From Acidobacteriaceae bacterium (GTDB taxonomy: Bacteria > Acidobacteriota > Terriglobia > Terriglobales > Acidobacteriaceae): a DNA stretch of 53,118 nucleotides. Of the stretch, positions 34,880-43,975 are shown piece after piece. The notes under the pieces were generated by a model. That model was not told the DNA's origin. It saw nothing but the letters and a program-made list of their open reading frames with translations, and did no database searches. The stretch covers positions 1-53,118 of the forward strand of contig PMYE01000200.1 in NCBI GenBank assembly GCA_003171315.1, given 5' to 3'. Position numbers and translations under genes: made by a program. Each line of letters starts with the position of its first letter. Position 1 is the first letter of the stretch.

Positions 34880-35652
34880 GCCGCGCCGCCGGTCTTTAGC
34901 AACAGCACAGCCACGCCGCTGACGGATCCCGATTCCCTGTCAACGATGGGTGAGGTGCTGATCTCAACCCTCAACTCCTTGCGTTCGCGGGTCAGGACGC
35001 CCGCGGTTCCTCTGCATGCGCCTTCGAGCATGGCGCGATAATCGAGAAGCGTGCTGCCGCCGGGCGGGAACGCCTGAACGGGCAGGAGTTCTTCCATCGC
35101 CATGCCCGTCAGGTCGCACGCGCACCAGCCGGAGAGTTCCTCGGCGGCGCGATTCATGGAACGGATGGTGCCGAGTGCATCCGCGAGAATACAGGCTTCA
35201 GACAGCGATTGCATTGCGCTCACCAGCCATTGGCAGTCGCGGCGGGCGTCTTCCAGAGCCTTCCTCGCACCGGTTACGTCTACGCAGAGCATGCGCATTC
35301 CCGCCGGCTTTCCCTCGGCGTCGCGGATTAGGCCGGCATGGATTTCGTAGACGCGGAAGGTGCCGGAACGATCGAAGAGAGACCGCGAGATGACCGGCAG
35401 CTCTTCGCCCGAGGCCATGTGCGACAGGAAAGTTGCGTAGCTCAGATCTTTTTCGTCGATGGCCATCATATCCCAGCCGCTTTTGCCGATAAGCTCGCCC
35501 TGTTCGGGATGGTGCAAGGCGAGAGCGGCGCGGTTGGCGCGGGTGATGATGCCGCGGGCGTTCATCTCGAGATAGGGCAGCGGCAGGTCGTCGATGTCGA
35601 GCAAGAATGCAGATTCGGCCGTGGCGGGGGCGGTTTCAAGAATCTCGTTCAT
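34876..35652 (-). CDS. Tandem PAS-domain sensor protein without output domain
   Basis: This is a 258-residue soluble protein with two PAS domains. The first is at about 20-130 (LPYLEMNARGIITRANRAAL, then FRVYEIHAGLIRDAEG). The second is at about 145-255 (ACILADALGTIRSMNRAAEE, LSGWCACDLTGM). There is no kinase, cyclase or helix-turn-helix after them. It likely senses a ligand or redox state and acts through a partner. Its ATG overlaps the TGA of the upstream degenerate-GGDEF gene by 4 bases, so the two products are probably made together and interact. Confidence 0.85.
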   Translation of the reverse strand: MNEILETAPATAESAFLLDIDDLPLPYLEMNARGIITRANRAALALHHPEQGELIGKSGWDMMAIDEKDLSYATFLSHMASGEELPVISRSLFDRSGTFRVYEIHAGLIRDAEGKPAGMRMLCVDVTGARKALEDARRDCQWLVSAMQSLSEACILADALGTIRSMNRAAEELSGWCACDLTGMAMEELLPVQAFPPGGSTLLDYRAMLEGACRGTAGVLTRERKELRVEISTSPIVDRESGSVSGVAVLLLKTGGAA

Positions 35653-36620
35653 CGCGCTCTCCCGCCATTGGTCAGCAAAGTAATTTTGTAGAGATCTTCA
35701 GCAGACTGGAGCCGCTCGATCGGGGTCAGGTCGAAGGTGATGGGGATGCGGAGCATGGTGGAGCGGCCTCCGATGTTGACCGCTGCTTCTCGATTCTGCA
35801 TGGCGATGCGCTCCAGCTCCGCGGTGAGAATCTGTTCGTTGGCGCGGCCCTGCAGAATGGTCAGCAGCGACGAGTCGCTCCAGTGGTAGATGGCGTCGTC
35901 GGAGTGAAGGCTTTGGGTGAGGAAGGCGGCCACGGCCATCAGGCAGTCCTCCACGGCTTCGGGGCCAAAGCGCTGGTTGATCATGTTGAGGCAACTCAGA
36001 CGGAAAAGGACGATGAAGCCTTTGCCTCCACCCTCAAGGATGCGTTTGACGTGCTCGATGGCGCTACCGCCGCCGCGCAGGCCCGCCGCATTGTCGTTGG
36101 CGGTGGTGTGGTCGGCGGTTTGGAATTGCGACGCCTCCGCGGGAGTGGAGTTGGCGCCGTCCGGGTGCAGGAACGACTCCATCTTCTGGCGATAGTCCTC
36201 GATGCTTGCCGACGAGGTGACGCCGGCAATCTTGCGCAGCAGTTGTTCCGCGTTGGCGGCGGAGGGAACGATGCCCAGGCTCTTCAACAACTCCGTGAAG
36301 AGCAACGACACCAACGCGCGCCATTCCGTGGTGCGATTGCGCAATTCCCCGTCGCTCCGGTCGCGATAGTTCTCAAACTCATGCAGAACAGCGCGAATCT
36401 GGGCCAGCTTCTCCTCGTCGGGGATGTGGTCGGGGAGCCGTAGCGCCGACTTGGCCACGCGCTCGCGAAATTCCTTGTACGCTTCGCCGTCGACCTCGGG
36501 AACGCCCAGTGCCGCGCCCTCGACGACAAGCGTAAGGAACCTCTCCGAATTCGGCGTCTCGGCCGCTTTGCCGCCGGAGGAGTGCGACGGGTCCCGGGAA
36601 GTGATCTGGCGAAGGTTCAT
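35649..36620 (-). CDS. Degenerate GGDEF-like signalling protein
   Basis: The N-terminal ~190 residues are helical and unrecognized. Residues ~205-320 follow the GGDEF fold (FIVLFRLSCLNMINQRFGPE, then VAAFLTQSLHSDDAIYHWSDSSLL). The active-site loop, normally GGDEF, reads WSDSS, and the metal Asp of the first strand is Leu/Cys. Diguanylate cyclase activity is not expected; a binding or scaffold role is more likely. ATG 36620 (MNLRQ) is preferred over the TTG at 36662 in the track, though neither has a good ribosome site. It is translationally coupled to the tandem-PAS gene. Confidence 0.75.
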   Translation of the reverse strand: MNLRQITSRDPSHSSGGKAAETPNSERFLTLVVEGAALGVPEVDGEAYKEFRERVAKSALRLPDHIPDEEKLAQIRAVLHEFENYRDRSDGELRNRTTEWRALVSLLFTELLKSLGIVPSAANAEQLLRKIAGVTSSASIEDYRQKMESFLHPDGANSTPAEASQFQTADHTTANDNAAGLRGGGSAIEHVKRILEGGGKGFIVLFRLSCLNMINQRFGPEAVEDCLMAVAAFLTQSLHSDDAIYHWSDSSLLTILQGRANEQILTAELERIAMQNREAAVNIGGRSTMLRIPITFDLTPIERLQSAEDLYKITLLTNGGRAR

Positions 36621-36818
36621 GCAAAGGCGTTTCTGCCAGCATGTATCGGCCAAGGGCAGCAAAGCTTGAGTTTGCGGGCGGGCCTCTCCGGGCCGGATGA
36701 AGGCTGCTTTGCCGTGTTGCGGCAGCCGGCGATCGGTGCAGAAGCCTCAAGTGGCTGGGGCGGCGTTCCGCGCCGCTGCGGACGCACCAAACCTCCTGTA
36801 CACTGGAAAGTTAAGGAC

Positions 36819-37907
36819 ATGAAAAACAAATACCCAATCGGCATCCTGGGCGCGACTGGAATGGTCGGCCAGCGCTATATTCAACTGCTCGAAAACCATC
36901 CGTGGTTCGAGGTCGCGTGGCTTGCGGCCAGCGACCGCTCCAGCGGCAAACCTTATGGCGAGGCCGCCAAGTGGCGGCTGGATACGCCTCTGCCCGAACG
37001 CATCGCCAGGATGGTCGTGTCGCCGGCCGAGCCCGATGCCGCGCCAAAGATACTCTTCGCCAGCGTGGATGCGGCCATCGCCCGTGAGATGGAGCCGAAA
37101 TTTGCCGCGGCCGGCTGCGCCGTGATCTCGAACTCCAGCGCCTTCCGTATGGCTCCCAATGTGCCGCTGGTGCTGCCCGAAGTGAATGCCGATCACCTGC
37201 GGATGATCGAGGAGCAGCCATGGCGGAAGGCGTCGGGCGGTTTCATCGTCACCAACTCCAATTGTTCGGCGATGGGGCTGGTGCTGGCGCTCAAACCCGT
37301 CGAAGAGCGGTTCGGCATCGAGCAGATCTTCGTGACTACGATGCAGGCTGTCTCGGGCGCGGGGTATCCCGGCGTCGCGTCGATGGACATTCTGGATAAC
37401 GTGATTCCATTCATCGGCGGCGAAGAAGAAAAGATGGAGACTGAGACGCTCAAGCTGCTGGGCAGCCTGGATGGCCATGTGGTGACGCCGCTGGCCGCGA
37501 AGATGACCGCCCACTGCAACCGCGTCGCGGTCGTGGACGGTCACACGGAGTGCGTGTCGATTAAGCTGGGAAAGAAGCTGGGCAGGGAAGTCCGGCGCGA
37601 AGACATTCTCGCCGCCTGGTCGGAGTTCAAGCCGCTTGCCGGACTGGGACTGCCGTTCGCTCCCCAGCAGCCGATCCAGTGGGTGGAGCAGAACGATCGT
37701 CCGCAGCCGCGCCTCGACCGCAATCGCGGCAAGGGCATGACGGTGACCGTGGGCCGCCTGCGCCCGTGCAATGTGCTGGACTGGAAGTTCGTGCTGCTCT
37801 CGCACAACACCGTGCGCGGCGCGGCCGGAGCAACGATTTTGAATGCCGAGATGCTGGCCAGCCTGGGTAAGCTGGAGTCCGCGGCGGTAACGGCTGCGCG
37901 CGGATAA
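36819..37907 (+). CDS. asd: Aspartate-semialdehyde dehydrogenase
   Basis: The enzyme reduces beta-aspartyl phosphate to aspartate semialdehyde with NADPH. This is the second step of the aspartate family (Lys, Thr, Met). The 362-residue protein has GILGATGMVGQRYIQLL for NADP, the nucleophile Cys in VTNSNCSAMGL, and VDGHTECVSIKL with the catalytic His. Sequence features are closer to the archaeal/fungal type than to the E. coli type. AAGGAC precedes the ATG at 36819; the track ORF begins at 36582 without support. It starts the asd-lysC-dapB-GNAT-dapA cluster. Confidence 0.95.
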   Translation: MKNKYPIGILGATGMVGQRYIQLLENHPWFEVAWLAASDRSSGKPYGEAAKWRLDTPLPERIARMVVSPAEPDAAPKILFASVDAAIAREMEPKFAAAGCAVISNSSAFRMAPNVPLVLPEVNADHLRMIEEQPWRKASGGFIVTNSNCSAMGLVLALKPVEERFGIEQIFVTTMQAVSGAGYPGVASMDILDNVIPFIGGEEEKMETETLKLLGSLDGHVVTPLAAKMTAHCNRVAVVDGHTECVSIKLGKKLGREVRREDILAAWSEFKPLAGLGLPFAPQQPIQWVEQNDRPQPRLDRNRGKGMTVTVGRLRPCNVLDWKFVLLSHNTVRGAAGATILNAEMLASLGKLESAAVTAARG

Positions 37908-37996
37908 GCCGGCGCGGCGCGGTGGGCGTGGTCATTCCCAGGTCTTACGATCGAGACCGGGGGCGCCCGGCGGAAAGGAACGATAGGAAGTTTGGC

Positions 37997-39421
37997 ATGA
38001 GTTTAGTCGTGATGAAATTTGGCGGCACGTCGGTGGAGGATTCGGCCGCCATTGAGCGCACCGCGGCGATTGTTGCCGGGCGCGTAGCCACTGGCAAAAG
38101 CCCCGTGGTGGTGGTCAGCGCCATGGCCAAAGTGACCGACCAGTTGCTGCGCGCGGCGGCGGCAGCCTCGCAGGGCGACCGCGCCGGAGCGCTGGCCATC
38201 AGTTCGCGGCTAAGGGCGCGGCATCGCGACACTGCGGCCGAACTGGTGCAAGACAAGACCGCGCGCGCCGCATTGATTCAGCTCATTGACGAACACTTTG
38301 ACGCGCTGGACGAGGTGCTGCGCGGGCTATCGGCGATTCTCGAGCTCACGCCGCGCATCTCCGATTTGATTGTGAGCTACGGCGAGCGCCTCTCCAGCTG
38401 CATCGTGGCCGATGCTTTCCGCGAGCGCGGCATCGACGCGGCGCACGCGGATGCGCGCGAAATCGTCATCACCGATTCGGAGTTTCAGAAGGCCGCGCCG
38501 CTCGATGCAGCCATTGACAAGCGCGCGGCGGAGATACTGGTGCCGCTGGTTGCGCAGGGCAAAGTGCCGGTGATGGGCGGCTTCATCGCCTCCAACGAGG
38601 CGGGCGTGACCACCACCCTCGGCCGCGGAGGCTCCGACTACACCGGCGCGCTGGTGGGCGGCGCACTCAACGCCGAGACCATTGAGATCTGGACCGATGT
38701 AGACGGCATTATGACCGCCGATCCGCGCGTGTGCCGCGACGCTCTGCGTGTGAAGGAGATCAGCTTTGAAGAAGCGGCCGAGCTGGCCTACTTCGGCGCC
38801 AAGGTGCTGCACCCGGCCACCATTTTGCCGGCAGTCAAGAAGAACATTCCCGTCCTTGTGCTGAACAGCCGCAACCCCTCCTGCGAGGGTACGCGTATCA
38901 TCTCGGTGGCGCCGCATTGCAGGAGCCCGTTCAAGTCGATCGCGGTGAAGAAGAAGCTGAGCATCATCGACATTGTAGCCAGCCGCATGTTGATGTCGCA
39001 CGGCTACATGAGCAAGGTCTTCGCCGTTTTCGACAAGCACAAATGCCCGGTCGACATGGTTTCGACCAGCGAGGTTTCGGTTTCGCTGACGGTGGACTCG
39101 AATGCCAGCCTGCCCCAGATCGCCGACGACCTCAGCGCGCTGGCGGATGTGACCTACGAGGGCAAGAAGGCGCTCGTCTGCATGGTGGGCGAGGACATCC
39201 GCGGGCAGAATGGCATTGCCGCGCAGGTGTTCGCCGCCATCCGCCACATCAACGTGCGCATGATTTCGCAGGGGGCGAGCGAGATCAACATGAGCTTCAT
39301 GATCGAGGAGGACGACGCCGACGAGGCGGTGCGGTCGCTGCACGCTGCGTTTTTCCGCGATCCCGACCCCGCGATCTTCGACGTGGAAGCGAGAAAACAG
39401 CTTCTAGCCTCTAGCTCCTAG
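37997..39421 (+). CDS. lysC: Aspartate kinase
   Basis: The enzyme phosphorylates aspartate, the committed step of the pathway. The 474-residue monofunctional enzyme shows VMKFGGTSVEDSAAI, VVSAMAKVTDQLL, GFIASNEAGVTTTLGRGGSDYT (ATP/aspartate site), IWTDVDGIMTADPR and two C-terminal ACT domains (from about residue 320). Lys and/or Thr feedback is likely. The ATG at 37997 is about 90 bases after asd. Its last codons (LLASSS, stop TAG) lie inside a 7-bp repeat arm, so the repeat has either grown into or defined the C-terminal tail. Confidence 0.95.
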   Translation: MSLVVMKFGGTSVEDSAAIERTAAIVAGRVATGKSPVVVVSAMAKVTDQLLRAAAAASQGDRAGALAISSRLRARHRDTAAELVQDKTARAALIQLIDEHFDALDEVLRGLSAILELTPRISDLIVSYGERLSSCIVADAFRERGIDAAHADAREIVITDSEFQKAAPLDAAIDKRAAEILVPLVAQGKVPVMGGFIASNEAGVTTTLGRGGSDYTGALVGGALNAETIEIWTDVDGIMTADPRVCRDALRVKEISFEEAAELAYFGAKVLHPATILPAVKKNIPVLVLNSRNPSCEGTRIISVAPHCRSPFKSIAVKKKLSIIDIVASRMLMSHGYMSKVFAVFDKHKCPVDMVSTSEVSVSLTVDSNASLPQIADDLSALADVTYEGKKALVCMVGEDIRGQNGIAAQVFAAIRHINVRMISQGASEINMSFMIEEDDADEAVRSLHAAFFRDPDPAIFDVEARKQLLASSS

Positions 39422-39537
39422 CAATTGGCTGGGTGCCCCATCCTTTCCGCGTTTTGTGCGGAAAGGGTGGGAGACCAAAAATGTTCGTCAACAGTTTTTT
39501 GAGCTAGGGGCTAGTAGCTTGCGGCTAGGAGCTTAGC
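39401..39537. repeat. Inverted heptanucleotide arms flanking a 13-bp hairpin between lysC and dapB
   Basis: The left arm is CTTCTAG, CCTCTAG, CTCCTAG (39401-39421), which is also the lysC 3' end. The right arm is GCTAGGG, GCTAGTA, GCTTGCG, GCTAGGA, GCTTAGC (39503-39537), ending 2 bases before dapB. Between them CCATCCTTTCCGC (39438-39450) pairs with GCGGAAAGGGTGG (39458-39470), with one G-U pair and a 7-base loop. The central hairpin could stop or stabilise transcripts. Confidence 0.85.
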
Positions 39538-39539
39538 AC

Positions 39540-40217
39540 ATGCTGATTCTCGTACTTGGCAAAGGGAAGACCGGTTCGCTCGCCGCGGAGGTGGCCCGCG
39601 AGCGCGGCCACGGCGTGCGCGCGCTCGATATCAACGAGAACGAGCACGCATCGGCACTCACCGCGCCGAACCTGGCCGGCGTGGATGTGGTGGTCGACTT
39701 CACCGCTCCCGAAGCCGCTGTCGAGAACATGCGCGCGGTGCTCGCGCTCGGCGGGCGCATCGTAGTGGGAACGACGGGGTGGTATGAGCATCTCAACGAT
39801 ATGAAGGCGCTGGCCATCCAGCGTGGCGGCGGTTTGCTCTACGGCACAAACTTCTCTATCGGCGTGCAGAAACTCTTCAGGCTGACGGCGGAGCTGGCCA
39901 AACTCGAAGGCTACCGGTTCTCCATCGACGAGACGCACCACACCTCAAAGCTCGACGCGCCCTCGGGCACGGCGATCACGCTCAAGGAGATCGTTATCGC
40001 TGCGCGGCCGGGGGCCGATGTTCCTATTGAGTCGCACCGCGTGGGCGACGCCAAGGGCGAGCACGTTGTCCGCGCCGTCAGCGACTGCGACACGCTGGAA
40101 CTGCGCCACGACGCGAAGAGTCGGCGCGGCTTTGCTCTGGGCGCAGTCCGCGGCGCCGAGTGGCTCTGCGGCAAATCCGGCGCCTTTGACTTCCGCGGGA
40201 TCTTCGATCAGCTGTAA
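39540..40217 (+). CDS. dapB: 4-hydroxy-tetrahydrodipicolinate reductase
   Basis: DapB makes tetrahydrodipicolinate with NAD(P)H in lysine/diaminopimelate synthesis. The 225-residue product is shorter than the E. coli enzyme (273) but similar to compact forms. It has a GKGKTG cofactor loop, VVDFTAPEA, VVGTTGW, YGTNFSIGV, the catalytic His pair in DETHHTSKLDAPSGTA and the Lys in the same segment. The ATG at 39540 follows the repeat arm directly; the GGAGC in the arm may serve as the ribosome site. It lies with dapA, lysC and asd. Confidence 0.95.
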   Translation: MLILVLGKGKTGSLAAEVARERGHGVRALDINENEHASALTAPNLAGVDVVVDFTAPEAAVENMRAVLALGGRIVVGTTGWYEHLNDMKALAIQRGGGLLYGTNFSIGVQKLFRLTAELAKLEGYRFSIDETHHTSKLDAPSGTAITLKEIVIAARPGADVPIESHRVGDAKGEHVVRAVSDCDTLELRHDAKSRRGFALGAVRGAEWLCGKSGAFDFRGIFDQL

Positions 40218-40231
40218 TCAGGCCAGAACCG

Positions 40232-40750
40232 ATGCAGAGCACCAAGATTCTTCGCCCCGCCCAGCCCGCGGATATCCCGGGCATCGCCGCGATTGAGCGC
40301 CTGCTCGCAGCTCGTTGCTTTGTCGGCCGGTGGACGGAAGAACACCATCGCCAAACCATGGCCAGCGCGGATGCCCGCTATTTCGTGAGCCAGACAGAAT
40401 CCGGCGAATTGCTGGCCTTCGCCATCCTGCGCGGTCTGGCCGAAAGTAGCCGCGCGATCGAGCTCAAGCGCATCGTAGTCGCAACGCCAAGCCAAGGTCT
40501 GGGCCGGAGAATCATGCAGGAACTGATGCCCATGGTCTTTGAAGAGTTCGGAGCGCACCGGCTGTGGCTCGATGTCTGCGACGACAACACCCGCGCGCGT
40601 CATCTCTACGAGAGCCTCGGATTCGTCTATGAGGGCGTCCTGCGCGAGGCTGAGTACCGCGACGGCGAGTTTGTCTCGTTACGCCTCATGTCCCTGCTCG
40701 ACCGCGAATACGAGGCGCGCGCCAGCGGATCTGCGAGTGCTGCCCATTGA
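40232..40750 (+). CDS. GNAT-family N-acetyltransferase
   Basis: This is a 172-residue acetyl-CoA-dependent acyltransferase. Motif A is VATPSQGLGRRIMQELMP, followed by LWLDVCDDNTRARHLYESLGF and the C-terminal motif LREAEYRDGEFVSLRLM. The substrate is unknown; RimI/RimJ-like protein or small-molecule acetylation are both possible. It sits 14 bases after dapB and 52 bases before dapA on the same strand, so it is co-transcribed with lysine synthesis. A role as a diaminopimelate-related acetyltransferase is only a guess. Confidence 0.85.
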   Translation: MQSTKILRPAQPADIPGIAAIERLLAARCFVGRWTEEHHRQTMASADARYFVSQTESGELLAFAILRGLAESSRAIELKRIVVATPSQGLGRRIMQELMPMVFEEFGAHRLWLDVCDDNTRARHLYESLGFVYEGVLREAEYRDGEFVSLRLMSLLDREYEARASGSASAAH

Positions 40751-40802
40751 GCGGACGCCTCGCCGGGCGAAGGCCCGCCTTTCGATATAAACTTGACCTG
40801 TT

Positions 40803-41732
40803 ATGGAAACGATAGGCTGTGGTACCGCAATTGTGACGCCCTTCCGGGCCGACGGATCGGTGGACGAACCGGCGCTGTGGGCGCTGGTGAATTGGCAGAT
40901 CGAGTCGGGAATCGATTTTCTGGTCGCCTGCGGATCGACGGGCGAGGCGGCGACTCTCGACGAAGAAGAGTGGCTGCGCACGGTGCGTCTGGTCATCGAC
41001 GCCGCAGCGGGACGCGTTCCCGTCTGGGCCGGCTGCACGCACAACTGCACGCGCGTGCTGGTGCGGCTGGCTGCGCAGTTGCGGCGCGTGCCCGGTGTAG
41101 CGGCGGTGCTCTCGGCCAATCCCTACTACAACAAGCCCACGCAGGAGGGGCAGTTCCAGCACTTCCTGGCGCTGGCCCGCGAAGTCGATCCGCTGCCCGT
41201 TTGCGTCTACAACGTGCCGGGCCGCACGGCTGCCAATCTTGAGCCGGAGACGGTGGCGCGGCTGGCTGCGGCAGCCGGCAATATCCAGGCCATCAAGGAA
41301 GCCAGCGGCAAGCTCACGCAGTTTGCCGAGCTGTCGCACATACTGCCGCGTGAATTCAAGATTTTCTCCGGCGACGACAACCTGGCGCTGGCGGCCATCG
41401 CCGTCGGCGCGAACGGACTCATCAGCGTGGCCTCGAACGAGACCCCGGCCGAGGTTGCGCGCATGATCCGCGCCGCGCTCGACAACAACTGGGACGAGGC
41501 GCGCGAGCTGGAGCGCCGGTACTCGCGTCTGTTCGAAGCCAACTTCTGGGAGTCGAATCCGGGGCCGGTGAAGACCGTGCTGAACCTGATGGGGCGGTGC
41601 GGGGATACCGTGCGGCTGCCGCTTGTGCCTCCCGCGGCGGCTACGCGAGCCAAGCTGGAACTTCTGGCCGGAGAGCTGGGCCTGCTGAAGCATGTGCCGA
41701 TTCCCGCGGGTGTGCGCTCGGAAGTGTTCTAA
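40803..41732 (+). CDS. dapA: 4-hydroxy-tetrahydrodipicolinate synthase
   Basis: DapA condenses pyruvate and aspartate semialdehyde, the first lysine-branch step. The 309-residue TIM barrel has IGCGTAIVTPFRADGSVD, VACGSTGEAATLDEEEW, the Tyr of PYYNKPTQEGQ, YNVPGRTA and the Schiff-base Lys in IQAIKEASGK. All catalytic residues are present. ATG 40803 is chosen; the ribosome site is weak. It is the last gene of the asd-lysC-dapB cluster and is followed by repeats. Confidence 0.96.
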   Translation: METIGCGTAIVTPFRADGSVDEPALWALVNWQIESGIDFLVACGSTGEAATLDEEEWLRTVRLVIDAAAGRVPVWAGCTHNCTRVLVRLAAQLRRVPGVAAVLSANPYYNKPTQEGQFQHFLALAREVDPLPVCVYNVPGRTAANLEPETVARLAAAAGNIQAIKEASGKLTQFAELSHILPREFKIFSGDDNLALAAIAVGANGLISVASNETPAEVARMIRAALDNNWDEARELERRYSRLFEANFWESNPGPVKTVLNLMGRCGDTVRLPLVPPAAATRAKLELLAGELGLLKHVPIPAGVRSEVF

Positions 41733-41761
41733 AGCGGTTTCTGACCTGCTGCATCCGGTCA

Positions 41762-41958
41762 AGACGCTAGCCCCAGGCGCGAGGGAACAATGGAAGGTGC
41801 TGGGCTCGTCGAAAATCTCCAGAGCGGTAGTTCCAGGCGCGAGGGAACAATGCAGAAATCCGTGTCCCGAGCCCGCGCAGCGGGCAAAAGACGCTAGCCC
41901 CAGGCGCGAGCCTGGGGGATCGGACGCAGAATCCACACCCCAGCCCGCTTTAGCGGGC
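41762..41958. repeat. REP-like palindromic repeat cluster downstream of dapA
   Basis: CCAGGCGCGAGGGAACAATG occurs at about 41773-41792 and again 60 bases later (41833-41852). A third copy of the lead sequence GACGCTAGCCCCAGGCGCGAG is at 41890-41910. Three perfect hairpins follow: GCCCGC/GCGGGC (41871-41885, loop GCA), CCCCAGGC/GCCTGGGG (41898-41917, loop GCGA), and GCCCGC/GCGGGC (41943-41958, loop TTTA). The pattern resembles dispersed REP/REPIN elements. No coding potential is seen. Confidence 0.75.
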
Positions 41959-42483
41959 GAAAGACTTCTGTCCTGGATGCAGATACGTTATTCCGAAACC
42001 GCCTTGGTACGTCCGGTCTGAGGCCTGAACCTGCATCGGGAGTACGCCATGTAGAATTGGTTCCCGCAGTGTCGGGTTGATAACCATCGACTGGCGGACG
42101 AGCCGGGACACCGTTTTCAGGTAATGCCCGTACGGTAGAAATCCGCGGAATTTTCAACGATCTTTTTTAATCCACCCACAACTTCTTTGAATCTTTCGGT
42201 GTCTAACCTGATCGACGGCGGTTACTGACTCAAAATACAGCTCCTGCCGTTGTACTTAAATTTAGGCGAACGCTCCGTGCGCGAGCGCGCCCTGGAATGA
42301 TCCATTTCCCTGCCTGGGTCGTCGAGAACCGAAGCAGGTTCACTGTTTGCAACTTGACTGATGGATGTGTTCCAGCTACGGCTCGATACCTCGGCGGCGT
42401 CCCCTGCATAGGGGACGGGAAGAAGATCTACCCGGCGCTCGCTCTCCAAGCCACGCAGACTCGCAGAAGGTGACCAAACTGCT
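41959..42483. other. Gene-free leader region of the DUF4382 lipoprotein gene
   Basis: No gene is recognized in this ~525-base stretch. Near the end GTCCCC and GGGGAC pair around TGCATA (about 42399-42416), upstream of the lipoprotein gene. I compared this by eye with c-di-GMP riboswitch consensus strings and found no match. The minus ORF 42222-42581 overlaps the lipoprotein start and has no family features. Confidence 0.35.
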
Positions 42484-43953
42484 ATGAATCTCAACGCACG
42501 TGACAGGCTCTTCAGGCTGGCGCTGATTCCTCTGGCCGCTGTTGTCCTCGTGGCTACGGGCTGCACCAGTTCCATGTCCACCGCAACCCAGTCCAGCGCG
42601 GTTACCGGATCGACCTTCGTGGTCGGAACCGACGCGCCCGCTCCTTTTGCCTCAGTCGTCTCGTTTCAGGTACAGGTCGAAAGCGTTCAATTGGTCCCAG
42701 CCGGCGGCGGAACCCCGGTATCGATGATCAGCGGCACGCCGACCGTCGACTTTGCGCGATACAACGGTCTGCAAACTCTGTTGGACATGAATGACGTTCC
42801 CGTGGGGCAGTACGGCAGCGTGATCATCACGCTCAACTCGACAGGAACCATCGGCTACCTGGTCACCGGCGCCGGCGCGCCGACCATCTCCACCATGCCC
42901 GCAACCATCAGCCCGGCCTCGGTGACGGTCACGTTGAACAGGACCCTGAACGTCGTGAACGGCGGCTCGCCCGTGGGCCTGCGCGTTGACTTCGATTTGG
43001 CCCAGTCCATAGGTGTAACGAACGGCGCCATCAACGGCAATGTCGATCCGGCATTCGATGTAAGAACAGTGGCCCGCACTGACACTGGCGCTTACATCGA
43101 CGAGCTGGCCGGCGGCGTGGTCAGCGTGGACCAGACCGCGCAATCGTTCGTGATTCAGGGACCGCACGGCGAGAACTTCACCATCAACACCAACGGGCAG
43201 ACGGAGTGGGACGGCGCCGCCAGCCTGAGCACCTTGACCACCAGCAGCATCGTGCAGGTTTCAGGTCAGTTGGATCCGGCCGACCAGACTCTGGATGCCG
43301 ACGAAGTGGCAGTTTTTACAGATTCGCGCTTCTACGCCACCGGGCAGATCACCTACGTCAACCCCCCGCCGCCCGCGACCGGCGCGGCCTCCAGCTTCGA
43401 CCTCTACGTGCGCGCTCTTGAACCGGCAGACATTTCTGGATCGACAGGTATGCCCATCTCTCTGGGCCAGATTGCGCAAGTGAATCTGCAGGGCACCGAG
43501 AAGTACGACATCTACTGGATGCACAATCCGCTCACGCAGTTCCTTTTCAACTCCAGCGCGCTGGTGGCGGGGCAAGACGTAGCTATCGGCGGACCGGACA
43601 CCGGGATAACGGCTGGTACACCTGGCCTTACCGTCAATCGCATCCACCTGCGCAACTGGGGCTTTAACGGTACTGTGGTTGCCAGCAGCCGGAGTTCGGC
43701 CAACGGCACCTTCCAGATGACGGTGAACGGCTTTGCCGGGGTGCTGATCCCGGAGACCATCACTGTATATCTGGGTCCGAGGTGCGACTTCCGGTATGGC
43801 TTCGGCGCATTCAACGATCTCGCCAACGCGACCAGCATTCGCGTGGTTGGACTGCTGCTAAGGAACCCGGCCAACGGCAATGTGGTGCTGATTGCCCGTC
43901 ACGTAGACGGGCTTGACTTCACCGACTTTACCACCGCTGCCTGGCAGCAGTAA
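42484..43953 (+). CDS. DUF4382/DUF5666-type lipoprotein
   Basis: This is a 489-residue exported lipoprotein. The N-terminal signal ends in the lipobox VATGC (Cys27). Residues ~40-190 form a DUF4382-like domain (GTDAPAPFASVVSFQVQVES, LLDMNDVPVGQYGSVIITL). The remainder has repeated beta-rich modules of DUF5666 type (VVSVDQTAQSFVIQGPHGEN, GQLDPADQTLDADEV). The domains are of unknown function and likely face the periplasm or cell surface. It is monocistronic, with a clear terminator downstream. Confidence 0.88.
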   Translation: MNLNARDRLFRLALIPLAAVVLVATGCTSSMSTATQSSAVTGSTFVVGTDAPAPFASVVSFQVQVESVQLVPAGGGTPVSMISGTPTVDFARYNGLQTLLDMNDVPVGQYGSVIITLNSTGTIGYLVTGAGAPTISTMPATISPASVTVTLNRTLNVVNGGSPVGLRVDFDLAQSIGVTNGAINGNVDPAFDVRTVARTDTGAYIDELAGGVVSVDQTAQSFVIQGPHGENFTINTNGQTEWDGAASLSTLTTSSIVQVSGQLDPADQTLDADEVAVFTDSRFYATGQITYVNPPPPATGAASSFDLYVRALEPADISGSTGMPISLGQIAQVNLQGTEKYDIYWMHNPLTQFLFNSSALVAGQDVAIGGPDTGITAGTPGLTVNRIHLRNWGFNGTVVASSRSSANGTFQMTVNGFAGVLIPETITVYLGPRCDFRYGFGAFNDLANATSIRVVGLLLRNPANGNVVLIARHVDGLDFTDFTTAAWQQ

Positions 43954-43975
43954 GTCGAACACAGAATCGCTCGCG

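Noticed and set aside
42340-42480. Possible c-di-GMP or other riboswitch upstream of the DUF4382 gene
   Set aside because: Only a 6-bp hairpin (GTCCCC/GGGGAC) is clear. None of the conserved riboswitch strings I know were found.
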